From positions 3,968,001 through 4,032,000 of the forward strand of contig CAWGFG010000006.1 in NCBI GenBank assembly GCA_963821815.1: 64,000 bases of DNA. The letters run 5' to 3'. The position numbers were made by a program, and so were the translations under genes. Shown here one piece after another: positions 25,471 through 33,845 of the stretch. Position 1 is the first letter of the stretch; each line of letters opens with the position of its first letter. Source of the stretch: JASGTU01 sp963821815 (GTDB lineage: Bacteria > Chloroflexota > Anaerolineae > Caldilineales > Caldilineaceae). The notes beneath the pieces were generated by a model. That model saw only the letters and a program-made list of their open reading frames with translations, searched no databases and was not told the origin of the DNA.

Positions 25471-26397
25471 ATGAGACCTCTAAGCAAGGTGGCGCCCGGC
25501 TGGTGGGACTACACCACGCTGGATCGCGCCATTCTCGACGATGCAGCGCGCTTGTCGGCGAGCGACCTGTTGGCGCTCAGCAGGCCCGGCTTTGCGGTGA
25601 AGTTCTACGATACCGTTGAGGATTTCTATCTGGCGGAGGCGTTGGAATACGTAACCGCATGGCGGCAAGCGACCGAGGGGGAACCAGCTGGTATTTGCGG
25701 TCCCATCGGCCCCACAGAACAGCTTCCGCTCGTCGCGCGCCTGGTCAATGAACTGAACGTCTCACTGGAGTACGCGCATTTCTGGGGCATGGACGAATGG
25801 GTCGTCGACGGCGAATCCGTATCCACAGAGTTCCAGTTGAGCTTCGCACGAGCCGACATGGAACTCTGCTTCAACCGTATCCGACCGGAGCTAGCCATGC
25901 CGCCGGAGAACATGCATTTTCCCACGTCCGATCCCAGAGACTACATCGCCAGTTGGTCACAAGCGAGGTGCGTGGTCATGCAGGGCGGGCAGGGCGAAGT
26001 GAAGCACTGGGCGTTCAATGATCCGCCCAAGCGTGAAGAACCGTATATTGACATGCCGCCCCCGCCGGCGGAGTATCGCAAACTGGCTACGCGCGTCGTG
26101 GACCTGCATCCCATCACGCTGATTCAGAACGCGCGCACGTCCGGCGGCGGCGTTGTCCAGAACGTTCCCAGCCAGGCGGTCACCGTTGGCCCGGTGGAGA
26201 CGTGGAAGGCTGAGAAGGTGTCCATCTGGCACGCAGGCGTGCACGACAGCCCGTTCGGCATGCGCTTGACCGCACTGATGATCTCCAAAGGCATTGCGGA
26301 TTCGTCCGTGCCCATGTCGTTGCTGGCGGACCATCCCAACGTACAGTTCAACTATCTGCGCAGCGGCATCGGCGTATGCGACGCCGAGATGCACTAA
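25471..26397 (+). CDS. Glucosamine-6-phosphate deaminase-like protein
   Basis: A 308-residue protein of the NagB/6-phosphogluconolactonase fold. Recognisable parts are AGICGPIGPTEQL, the NagB-like active-site strand HFWGMDEWVV, and NVPSQAVTVGPVET matching the 'IP..AiTvG' loop. The C-terminus has HDSPFGMRLTALMIS. It is a divergent member, longer than NagB, so deamination of glucosamine 6-phosphate is plausible but not certain. It forms a two-gene unit with the PIG-L deacetylase 41 bp downstream. ATG 25471 is preceded by AAGGAAAAGAAG. Confidence 0.75.
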   Translation: MRPLSKVAPGWWDYTTLDRAILDDAARLSASDLLALSRPGFAVKFYDTVEDFYLAEALEYVTAWRQATEGEPAGICGPIGPTEQLPLVARLVNELNVSLEYAHFWGMDEWVVDGESVSTEFQLSFARADMELCFNRIRPELAMPPENMHFPTSDPRDYIASWSQARCVVMQGGQGEVKHWAFNDPPKREEPYIDMPPPPAEYRKLATRVVDLHPITLIQNARTSGGGVVQNVPSQAVTVGPVETWKAEKVSIWHAGVHDSPFGMRLTALMISKGIADSSVPMSLLADHPNVQFNYLRSGIGVCDAEMH

Positions 26398-26438
26398 CCG
26401 CTTCTGTACAAGATATATAGGGAGAGATGAGACGGGTC

Positions 26439-27215
26439 ATGAAAAAAGTCGCATTCGCAGTCTGCGCGCATCCCGATGATATCGAATTCATGATGGCTGG
26501 AACGTTGATTCGCCTGCAGCAAGCCGGTTACGAAGTGCATTACATGACCGTCGCCAATGGCTCCTGCGGCTCCATCCGCTATGACGCAGAGACGACCGCC
26601 CGCATCCGTCGCCAGGAGTCCATCGACTCTTGTCAGGTCATCGGCGCAATTTTCCACGAGAGCCTGGTCGACGACGGTTTCATCCTCTACAACACACCGC
26701 TGCTGATGAAGCTGAGTTCCATCATGCGTGAAGTCGCGCCAACGGTGATCCTCACGCATCCCATAGCCGACTACATGGAAGACCACATGAACACGTGCCG
26801 GCTGGTGCTCACATCCGCTTTCAAACGCGCCGCGCCCAACTGGCCTGTAGATCCACCGATGGACACGACCAACCAGTGCGTGACCATTTACCACGCTTTG
26901 CCCTATGGTCTACGCGATCCGTTGCGGCAGCCGGTCATCCCGGAGATGGTCGTGGACATCGGCGACGTGCTGGCGACCAAACGCGAGATGCTTGGCAAGC
27001 ACGTCAGCCAGAAGGAGTGGCTGGACGCCAGTCAGGGGTTGAATTCGTATCTGGCAACGATGGAGGAGATGAGTCACAAAGTGGGGCGTATGTCCGGCCG
27101 CTTCGACTACGCAGAGGGCTGGACGCGGCACTTGCATCTGGGCTACGGCTCCGAGGAAGATAATCCCATCGCCGAGGATCTGGGCGAGGGATTGGTAGCG
27201 TTCGAAGGCCAGTAA
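26439..27215 (+). CDS. PIG-L family N-deacetylase
   Basis: A 258-residue zinc deacetylase of the PIG-L/LmbE family. The zinc motif AHPDDIEF is at residues 10-17 and the partner motif HPIADYMEDHMNT lies about 105-117. The family removes acetyl groups from GlcNAc-type sugars (as in GlcNAc-PI, mycothiol, bacillithiol and chitobiose). Paired with a NagB-like enzyme, it suggests amino-sugar catabolism: deacetylation then deamination. GGGAGAG lies 14 bases before ATG 26439; an ATG at 26427 is also possible. Complete. Confidence 0.88.
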   Translation: MKKVAFAVCAHPDDIEFMMAGTLIRLQQAGYEVHYMTVANGSCGSIRYDAETTARIRRQESIDSCQVIGAIFHESLVDDGFILYNTPLLMKLSSIMREVAPTVILTHPIADYMEDHMNTCRLVLTSAFKRAAPNWPVDPPMDTTNQCVTIYHALPYGLRDPLRQPVIPEMVVDIGDVLATKREMLGKHVSQKEWLDASQGLNSYLATMEEMSHKVGRMSGRFDYAEGWTRHLHLGYGSEEDNPIAEDLGEGLVAFEGQ

Positions 27216-27224
27216 GCGGCGGCG

Positions 27225-27602
27225 CTATCGGCTTAGTCTTGCCAACGCTTCTTCTACACTGCCGGCGAAAAAGAACTGATTGCCACGGTTGCACTCGCGG
27301 ATTAACGCCTGCAAACTGTTGCTTTCGACAGCGCTCCAGTCGCCGATGATGGCCAGTTTCATCTGATAATTGGCGAACTTCTGCATGATCTCGCCTGCCA
27401 TGCCGCTGCGCAACGCCAGGAAATCTGGACCCAGATTGTGCGCATGAAAGATGACTGCATTGGCGCCCTGGTAGTTGGCGTCGGCCATGACGTCGAAGCC
27501 GTCGCGAGCCGTGACGATGACTTCGCTGTCGGCAACCAGCTCAGCGACGGTCATGCGACCGGACTTCCTGATGACGAACTCGTAGGCTAATTCCCCTGCC
27601 AT
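27225..27602 (-). CDS. DUF4180 domain protein
   Basis: A 125-residue protein that fits DUF4180 along its length: ARDGFDVMADANYQGANAVIF, ALRSGMAGEIMQKFANYQMKLAIIGDW, SLQALIRECNRGNQFFF and a final VEEALARL helix. The family has no known activity; the fold resembles STAS-type or Rossmann-like small domains. It is the last gene of the F420 operon, starting 1 bp after the cofC stop, so it is translated with cofC. That link is the main clue to its role. Confidence 0.85.
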   Translation of the reverse strand: MAGELAYEFVIRKSGRMTVAELVADSEVIVTARDGFDVMADANYQGANAVIFHAHNLGPDFLALRSGMAGEIMQKFANYQMKLAIIGDWSAVESNSLQALIRECNRGNQFFFAGSVEEALARLSR

Positions 27603-27603
27603 A

Positions 27604-28206
27604 CTATGGTTCCAGTTTGATTCCGTCGTCTAGGTAGGTGAGATCAGCCGGCACATCCACATCGTGTCCCAGTGTCTCCGAGCGATAGACTGCGTAGCTG
27701 AAGCCTCGCTGACGCGCCTGTGCCAGGTGCTTCTCGAAACTGCCTTCGCCAAAAGCAAACTCGATGGCATGCGGCGGGTTCAGCAGCAACCCGTTTGTGC
27801 CGCCATCATGGCTCGGCGCTACCACTACCTCAGCGCCAGACAGTGCCAGCTCCCGCAGCTCCAGAATGTCGTCTGCCGTTATCAGCGGCAGGTCGGCGGG
27901 CAGCGCCAACACTGCGTCAGCGCCTTCTTCGACCGCCATGCGCCGAGCTTCTTCCAACGCCGCGTTCAGTTCCATGCCGGATTCCTGCAGCGGCCGAGCT
28001 CCCAATGATTTCGCCAGCGCAAGCACATTGTCATCTCGGCTGATGACGATGGCGCCGGCAATGAGACCGCCCTCGTCCACCTGGTGCAGCACGCCACTTA
28101 GCAGCTCGCGCATTAGCGTAGCGCGTGAATTCGGCGACAGGGCAGGCGCCAGCCGTGATTTGCCTTCGATGAACGGTTTGACGGGGATAACCAGCCACAG
28201 ATTCAT
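27604..28206 (-). CDS. cofC: 2-phospho-L-lactate guanylyltransferase (CofC/FbiD)
   Basis: A 200-residue nucleotidyltransferase of the CofC family. It starts with WLVIPVKPFIEGKSRLAPALS, the nucleotide-binding loop with the KxRL pattern, and has ALPADLPLITADD as the metal-binding segment and GHDVDVPADL near the end. CofC activates 2-phospholactate or phosphoenolpyruvate with GTP for F420 synthesis. It lies between cofD (77 bp upstream) and the DUF4180 gene (1 bp downstream). Length is normal. Confidence 0.93.
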   Translation of the reverse strand: MNLWLVIPVKPFIEGKSRLAPALSPNSRATLMRELLSGVLHQVDEGGLIAGAIVISRDDNVLALAKSLGARPLQESGMELNAALEEARRMAVEEGADAVLALPADLPLITADDILELRELALSGAEVVVAPSHDGGTNGLLLNPPHAIEFAFGEGSFEKHLAQARQRGFSYAVYRSETLGHDVDVPADLTYLDDGIKLEP

Positions 28207-28283
28207 AGCTACTTTCGAAGCTGAAACGGATGGTGGAACCAGTCTTGAACGTCTTGACTCGTTTTACGCATATTCACTATTAG

Positions 28284-29291
28284 CTATGCGAGCGTCTCGC
28301 GCTCATTGGATGCGGCAGCGTCGATAGGCGTACCGCTTTCAAGAAGCAGTCCGAAAGCGACAACCTCCCGCGCCAGCACTATCTTCGACTCCATATCGGT
28401 CATAACCGTGTTGGTCACGAGCACGGGTACATCGATGGAATCGCGCAGGATTGCGTCGGTGGTGTCCATCACGAAACCGTCCAGCAGGTCCGCAAAGTGA
28501 TCGGCTACGGTGATGGGGCTCTGCATCTCTCCCATCTCGCGCATAAGTTTGGCAGCCGGTCCCTTCAGCGCGTTTCCACCGATGATGGGCGATACGGCTA
28601 CGATTGGCGCCGGCGAGCGCATGAGCATCTCGCGCATGCCCGGCACGCTTAGAATGGGGTCGATACTTAGGTACGGATTGCTGGGACAGAAGACGATGAG
28701 GTCTGCGTCGTCAATGGCTTCCTGTGCGGCTTCACTGACGCGCGCCTCTTCAGCGCCGACGAAGCTCACGTCGATAAAGAGCGGTTCACAGCGACGGCGC
28801 ACGAAGTAGTGCTGGAACGGCAGGTCGCCCTCGTCCGTGTGCACCAGCGTACGCACCGGCTCATCGCACATGGGTAGAAGAGGACTTACCACGCCCAGGA
28901 TGCGGCGTAGGCGTTCTGTCACTTCAGTCAGTGAGATATTCTGATGCAGCCATTCCGTCCGTCGCAAGTGCAGCGCAAGATCCTTGTCGCCGATGCGGAA
29001 CCATTCTTCACCTCCTAGTCGCGACATGGTCTCCAACGTCTGGAATGTCTCGCCTTCGAGTCCCCAGCCGGTCTCCGAATTGTTAATGCCCGCCAAGTTG
29101 TACATGACCGTGTCCAGGTCCGGGCAAACATTCAATCCCCAGTGTTCGAAGTCGTCACCGGTGTTCACGATGACGCTGACATCGCCGGCGGGTACAGCCG
29201 CTTGAAGGCCGGCTGCCAACTTTGCGCCGCCGACGCCGCCTGCAATGGCCAGTATTCTCGGGTTGCTCGATGCGTTCACAAATTCATCCAA
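28284..29291 (-). CDS. cofD: 2-phospho-L-lactate transferase (CofD/FbiA)
   Basis: A 335-residue CofD. Family features are AIAGGVGGAKLAAGL, VNTGDDFEHWGLNVCPDLDTVMYNLAG, VFCPSNPYLSIDPIL and SPIIGGNALKGPAAKLM. The enzyme joins the activated phospho-acid to the deazaflavin Fo, giving F420-0 or its dehydro form. The start is probably TTG 29291 with AGGG 5 bases upstream. It follows an FbiB-like gene by 66 bp. CofE and the Fo synthase genes are not in the window. Confidence 0.95.
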   Translation of the reverse strand: MDEFVNASSNPRILAIAGGVGGAKLAAGLQAAVPAGDVSVIVNTGDDFEHWGLNVCPDLDTVMYNLAGINNSETGWGLEGETFQTLETMSRLGGEEWFRIGDKDLALHLRRTEWLHQNISLTEVTERLRRILGVVSPLLPMCDEPVRTLVHTDEGDLPFQHYFVRRRCEPLFIDVSFVGAEEARVSEAAQEAIDDADLIVFCPSNPYLSIDPILSVPGMREMLMRSPAPIVAVSPIIGGNALKGPAAKLMREMGEMQSPITVADHFADLLDGFVMDTTDAILRDSIDVPVLVTNTVMTDMESKIVLAREVVAFGLLLESGTPIDAAASNERETLA

Positions 29292-29357
29292 TCTATCCCT
29301 ACAGTTCCATCAACAATCAAAGCTCATGTCACGATGGCATTCGAAGCTACCAATAAC

Positions 29358-29990
29358 CTATCTCCACATGACACGATTGCGCAAAGGCTCGCGCTGACTC
29401 GTGCGTTCTTCGGCTGGAAAGCCGATGGTGATCAAGGCTTGCGGCTCCCAGCGCTCTGGTAGCTCCAACACCTGGCGAACAAGTTCTTGCGCAAAGAGCG
29501 GCGCGCACATCCAGCATGCGCCGAGGCCATTCGCGTGCGCAGCTAGTAGTAGATTCTGCGCAGCCAATGCCACACTTTGGGTCGCCATGATGCGTTCCGC
29601 AGCTTGCCGCTCCACATCCGCATACGTGTCCATGTCTTCCATACTCAGACAGACGAGGATAAGCGCTGCCGCCCTGGTCATGCGCGAGCGGCTGTTGGAA
29701 ACGCGCCGTGCGATTTCGGTATCAGGCGCCCCGTCCTGCCCTAGGTCATGCGCCCAACGACGGCCCATCCGCATGGCCAGTGTTTCTTTGGTCGACGGGT
29801 CGGTCACGACGCAAAAACGCCACGGCTGTCGATTGTGTGCGGATGGCGCCCAACCGGCAGTTTCGAGCAGTCGTTCAAGTACGTCGTGTTCGATCTGGCC
29901 ATCTGCATAGCGACGAATGGAGCGACGCGAGCTGGCCAACTGATAGAATTGTTCGATTGATAGCTGCTCTACCCGCGTATTCGGCTCCAT
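29358..29990 (-). CDS. FbiB C-terminal-type nitroreductase
   Basis: A 210-residue nitroreductase of the kind fused to the C-terminus of FbiB in actinobacteria. SRRSIRRYADGQIE, GWAPSAHNRQPWRF and GLGACWMCAPLFA are the FMN-binding and family motifs. In F420 pathways using phosphoenolpyruvate, such a domain reduces dehydro-F420. It heads the cofD-cofC operon, which supports that role. I chose ATG 29990, about 30 bases after a predicted promoter (30025-30033); GTG 30014 would leave almost no leader. The lack of a fused CofE domain is notable. Confidence 0.85.
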   Translation of the reverse strand: MEPNTRVEQLSIEQFYQLASSRRSIRRYADGQIEHDVLERLLETAGWAPSAHNRQPWRFCVVTDPSTKETLAMRMGRRWAHDLGQDGAPDTEIARRVSNSRSRMTRAAALILVCLSMEDMDTYADVERQAAERIMATQSVALAAQNLLLAAHANGLGACWMCAPLFAQELVRQVLELPERWEPQALITIGFPAEERTSQREPLRNRVMWR

Positions 29991-30024
29991 ACTTTGTCTG
30001 ACTGCTCCTGTCACGTTGCGATGG

Positions 30025-30033
30025 ATTATAGCA
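30025..30033 (-). promoter_or_regulatory. Extended -10 promoter for the F420 operon
   Basis: On the minus strand the sequence is TGCTATAAT, a perfect -10 with TG extension. It predicts transcription start near 30018, 28 bases before ATG 29990. The -35 region is poor. Confidence 0.5.
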
Positions 30034-30059
30034 TGTTGGCAAGCGGGCAGAAATTTGTT

Positions 30060-30088
30060 TTGTCACTGCCAATTCTTCGTTGTACACT
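30060..30088 (+). promoter_or_regulatory. Sigma-70-type promoter for the LLM oxidoreductase
   Basis: TTGTCA (30060-30065), 17 bp, then TACACT (30083-30088). The predicted start near 30095 leaves a 28-base leader with CAGGAG before ATG 30123. Confidence 0.5.
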
Positions 30089-30122
30089 CTGAGCATCAGC
30101 CGCAATCAGACAGGAGCCCAGT

Positions 30123-31124
30123 ATGACACAGCAGCGCGTTGCACTTTACCTACAGGACAAACATCCCATTCGTGACGGAATGGACTATGCCAAGTACGCA
30201 GAGGAGAAGGGCTTCGAAGCGGTTTGGCAGGCGGAAAGCCGTCTCGTACGCGACGCCATTGTACCCATGGCGGCCTACGCCGCAGTCACGGACCGCATCC
30301 ACGTCGGTTCCGGCGTGATCAACAACTGGACGCGCAACGTGGGCCTTCTTGCTGCGACGTTTCTCACGCTGGACGACCTGGCGCCGGGGCGAATCATCTG
30401 CGGCATCGGCGCATGGTGGGATCCGCTGGCGAAGAATGTAGGTATCGAACGCCGCAAGCCATTGAAAGCCATGCGCGAAACAATCGAAGTCATGCGGCGG
30501 TTGCTGGCTATGGAGAATGTCACCTATCACGGTGAATTTCATCACGTAGACGGTATTGAGCTGGATGTGGTGCACGGTCGGCGCGAGCCGCGCCATGTGC
30601 CCATCATGATCGGTGCGACCGGTCCCCAAATGATGGAGATGACCGGCGAGATCGCGGATGGCGCCGTTCTCAACTATTGCGTGCCGCCGGAATACAACAT
30701 CCAAGCCATGGAGCAATTAGAAGCCGGTGCGGCCAAAGCCGGTCGCAGCGTGGATGATCTGGACCGCCCGCAGCTCATCGTCTGCTCGGTTCACGAGGAT
30801 CGCAAGGTAGCGCTGGACGGTGCGCGCGAGCTGCTGACGCAGTATCTGGCACAGCAGCCGCATATCGCCAAGGCCAGCGGCGTCAAGCCTGAGGTCGTGA
30901 CAGAGATTCAGACTATTTTGGGCTGGCCTGCGACAAAGGAACAGGTGCAGAAAGCTATGCCGCTGGTGCCGGATGAGCTGGTCCAGCACATCACCGCCAG
31001 CGGGGCGCCGGAGGAAGTCAAGGCCAAAGTGCGCGAATACATGAAGTACGGCGCCACGTGCCCGATTCTCTATCCCTTGGGCGATGTGAAGATGATGATT
31101 GACACCTTCGCCGCAGGATACTGA
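30123..31124 (+). CDS. LLM-class F420-dependent oxidoreductase
   Basis: A 333-residue luciferase-like TIM-barrel oxidoreductase. Typical parts are FEAVWQAESRLVRDAIVPMAAYAA, IHVGSGVINNWTRN (the bulge that fits F420), LAPGRIICGIGAWWDPLA and VPIMIGATGPQMMEMTGEIADG. It is close to methylene-H4MPT reductase-like F420 enzymes rather than bacterial luciferase. The gene is divergent from the F420 biosynthesis operon with a 132-bp shared promoter region, so the cofactor assignment is well supported by context. The substrate is unknown. CAGGAG precedes the ATG by 6 bases. Confidence 0.92.
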   Translation: MTQQRVALYLQDKHPIRDGMDYAKYAEEKGFEAVWQAESRLVRDAIVPMAAYAAVTDRIHVGSGVINNWTRNVGLLAATFLTLDDLAPGRIICGIGAWWDPLAKNVGIERRKPLKAMRETIEVMRRLLAMENVTYHGEFHHVDGIELDVVHGRREPRHVPIMIGATGPQMMEMTGEIADGAVLNYCVPPEYNIQAMEQLEAGAAKAGRSVDDLDRPQLIVCSVHEDRKVALDGARELLTQYLAQQPHIAKASGVKPEVVTEIQTILGWPATKEQVQKAMPLVPDELVQHITASGAPEEVKAKVREYMKYGATCPILYPLGDVKMMIDTFAAGY

Positions 31125-31277
31125 TAGAGCGGTTCCAGATTGAACGTCTCAAGTCTCAGGTCTGTGCGCTGATCGACTGAGCGGCCCGTCACGCTTTTTC
31201 GCATAGCGTTGACGGCTTGACTGCTGAGTGCAAGCCTGATGTTAATGCAACCATCACCATACTAGAAGAGCGCGATT

Positions 31278-32064
31278 TTGATCGTTCAAAAGCTAGACGA
31301 GTCCCATCTACTCTGTATACGACAGACGACGCACGCTCAATTGTCCTGGGAGTTCTGCCAACACTGGGGCAACGACCAATTCGAGCGGCCCGATCCATAC
31401 TCTTCTGTGATGCTGGCTATTTCACAACATGATAACGGCTGGTATGAATGGGAGGAGCATCCGCGCCTGTGCGAAGACGGCTATCCCATGGACTTCATGC
31501 AAGGGCCAACTGCGCGCGAAAAAGCGCGTGCTGTGGCAGCGCAGCGTGGACCGTGCTTATGCGCAGCACCCGTATGCCGGCATTCTGGTGGCGCGCCATG
31601 CAGAGTATCTGTACCGTGACAATCTGGCGCATACGCCGGAAAATGAACGGCGAGAGACGGAAGCGTTTCTACAGGCGCTTGATACGCTTCCGGTAGGCGT
31701 GCGCAGGCGCTGGCAAGGCGACGCCGTCTACGAACGTGCGCTGCAGGAGCCTGCCATCCAAGCCAATACCCACCTGCTCAAATTTGGTGATAGCACCAGC
31801 CTACAGGTCTGTGTTCCCTGGGGCGAACACGGCGTGATCCACGACTGTCCCGTCAACCATACCGGCAGTTATGTAGACATTACCATGACCGTGTCGGAGG
31901 ACGAAATCCACTTCGACCCCTGGCCGTTTGGCTTGGATGCGTTTGAAGTCGGCATTCACGGTCGGTTACTTAACCGGAGCCACTTCCCCAGCGAAAGCGC
32001 CTATCACGCCGCGCTGCGGCACGCGCCTTTTTTGCGTCTGTCCTGGCGCGTCGTGCGAGATTGA
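31278..32064 (+). pseudogene. DUF3891 family protein, frameshifted
   Basis: The DUF3891 pattern is split over two frames. The first, from TTG 31278, has MIVQKLDESHL, AISQHDNGWYEWEEHP and GYPMDFMQGPTARE; the second carries VLWQRSVDRAYAQHPYAGILVARHAEYLYR and the rest to 32064. Removing one A from the AAAAA run at 31519-31523 joins them seamlessly as REKRVLWQ. Length would then be about 262 residues, normal for the family, which is uncharacterised. A homopolymer indel suggests sequencing error or a fresh mutation; transcript slippage on five A residues is less likely. Confidence 0.8.
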
Positions 32065-32110
32065 GCAAGCCGCCTATCCTCAGCGACATCACTCGGAGCG
32101 TGCACTAGAG

Positions 32111-33583
32111 TTAGGGCGTGAACTCGATGAAGACAGGACGCGCGCCAACCGGAATGGTCACAGTGCCGTCCACAACACCGTCCGCTGAATCAGTCAGCTT
32201 AGAGCTGTGTCCGAAGGGGTTGCGCAATGTCACCTGCTGATAGGGTAGATGAAGCGGTTGGCTGGACTCCGAGTTGATGGGATTGATCCACGCCACATAG
32301 ATGCGCTTGTTCTGCGTCGGATCTGTGAATTCGTAAACCTCCATCACAGCAGATTGCGTTTCGCCGTAAGGCAGACGACGTACGAACTGCACATTCTTGC
32401 CAAGTTCCTCAACGATAAACTGATAGGCGAAGTATGCCGGACGCAAGGTCGGATTCTTGGCGTCGGTCATCAACCCCATCTGGACCTCATAAGTTGGCAG
32501 GTCGTAGAACGTGAACCACGTCATGGCTTTTACATCTGCAGCGACTGCTTGCGTGAACAGCTGCACCAGGTAGCGGAGCTGCGTCTCCTCGTCGGAGTTG
32601 CCATCCACCCAATGGCCCGTTTCCGAGATCATGATGGGCTTGTCTATGTCATATTCAGCCATCAAGTTTCGGACAGCCCGCACCTTTTCCAGTAATCCAG
32701 GCCCCTGTTGCGACCACTGGCGTGCGTAGATTGGGAAGTAATGGACATTCATCACATCGAAGAGCTCAGCGTCCGGTGTCGTGCTGCGAATATTGGCGCG
32801 CTCCTGCAGCACCTTCGGCAAGAAAGCCTCACTGAACGTACCGCCGCCGTCCTCAAAATCGTCGTAGCCAAGCCCGCCAATAAGCACCACCGCGTTTGGA
32901 TTGGCCTTCTTAATGGCGGCATATACTTTCTGGAGTGTGTTCGCGTAAAGCACCGGCGACTGTCCCCACAGAATAAAGGGCTTGATGATATCCGGTTCGT
33001 TGTAGAGTTCCCAGTGTCGTACGATGGGCGATCCTGGCGCATCATCCTTGCCGTCACCGTCATAGCGTTCCGCCAGCGCACCGGCGAACTGTGCCAGGGA
33101 ATCCTGCGCACTGATATAGATGGTCCCGTCCGCCGATTGCGCCGCCCAGGACGGATTGCCCAGAATAGTGGCGATGATGTTCATGCAGCTATCGTTAGCT
33201 GCGGCTAGCATGGCATCGGCGTTCTTCCAATTCATATCCTTGGGGTCTACATCTTTGGGTTCCGCTTCGCTCCAGAGCACGGGTAAACGCAGCCAGGATG
33301 CGCCGATGTCTGATAATTCTGTGTGGTAGGCGCTGTTGTAGCCCGACGCGTGGTACACTTGGACACCGAAGATGGAAGACGGCTCGCTACTATAGCACAT
33401 GTCTTTGCCAACGTGCGGGATAAAGGCACGCTGGCTGTTGGTTCTGTCAATGCCGTCATCTTCGGCATAGGCAGCTAGTGTCGGCATGGTACTGCTGATA
33501 ATCGCGATGAAGAGCATCGCAGAAACAATGTACTTCGCAAAAAGGCGAAGCCAATGTGGTTGGTTTGAGCTGTATCTATTCAT
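32111..33583 (-). CDS. Secreted glycoside hydrolase (clan GH-A type)
   Basis: A 490-residue exported protein: basic start, hydrophobic stretch about 15-38, cleavage near AAYAED. The catalytic region resembles GH39/GH5-like TIM barrels, with the acid/base in HWELYNEPDI and the nucleophile in PIMISETGHW. A beta-rich C-terminal domain of about 100 residues follows (AVMEVYEFTD to VFIEFTP). It likely acts on a plant- or algal-type polysaccharide or glycoside outside the cell; the bond cannot be told. It ends convergently with the DUF3891 gene. Confidence 0.82.
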   Translation of the reverse strand: MNRYSSNQPHWLRLFAKYIVSAMLFIAIISSTMPTLAAYAEDDGIDRTNSQRAFIPHVGKDMCYSSEPSSIFGVQVYHASGYNSAYHTELSDIGASWLRLPVLWSEAEPKDVDPKDMNWKNADAMLAAANDSCMNIIATILGNPSWAAQSADGTIYISAQDSLAQFAGALAERYDGDGKDDAPGSPIVRHWELYNEPDIIKPFILWGQSPVLYANTLQKVYAAIKKANPNAVVLIGGLGYDDFEDGGGTFSEAFLPKVLQERANIRSTTPDAELFDVMNVHYFPIYARQWSQQGPGLLEKVRAVRNLMAEYDIDKPIMISETGHWVDGNSDEETQLRYLVQLFTQAVAADVKAMTWFTFYDLPTYEVQMGLMTDAKNPTLRPAYFAYQFIVEELGKNVQFVRRLPYGETQSAVMEVYEFTDPTQNKRIYVAWINPINSESSQPLHLPYQQVTLRNPFGHSSKLTDSADGVVDGTVTIPVGARPVFIEFTP

Positions 33584-33845
33584 GGTGTTGGTCTACTAAC
33601 CTTCTCAAATGCTCCCAGTGGAGCATACCGAATTCAATGATATAGAGCGGCAAGTATCGTCTGTAATTGGCTGTATCAGCAAATTTCTACAGTCAATAGA
33701 CAGTTCGGGAGTCGTAGCAACCGATATGCTAGCTTGCCGGAACTTGTTTGACCTTCACCCATTTGTGATAATACGTTTACAGTCAATTGATTGTATTGTA
33801 CCGGCCCTTTTTGAGAGTATCGGATAGAATTGAAGCGTTCCCATT

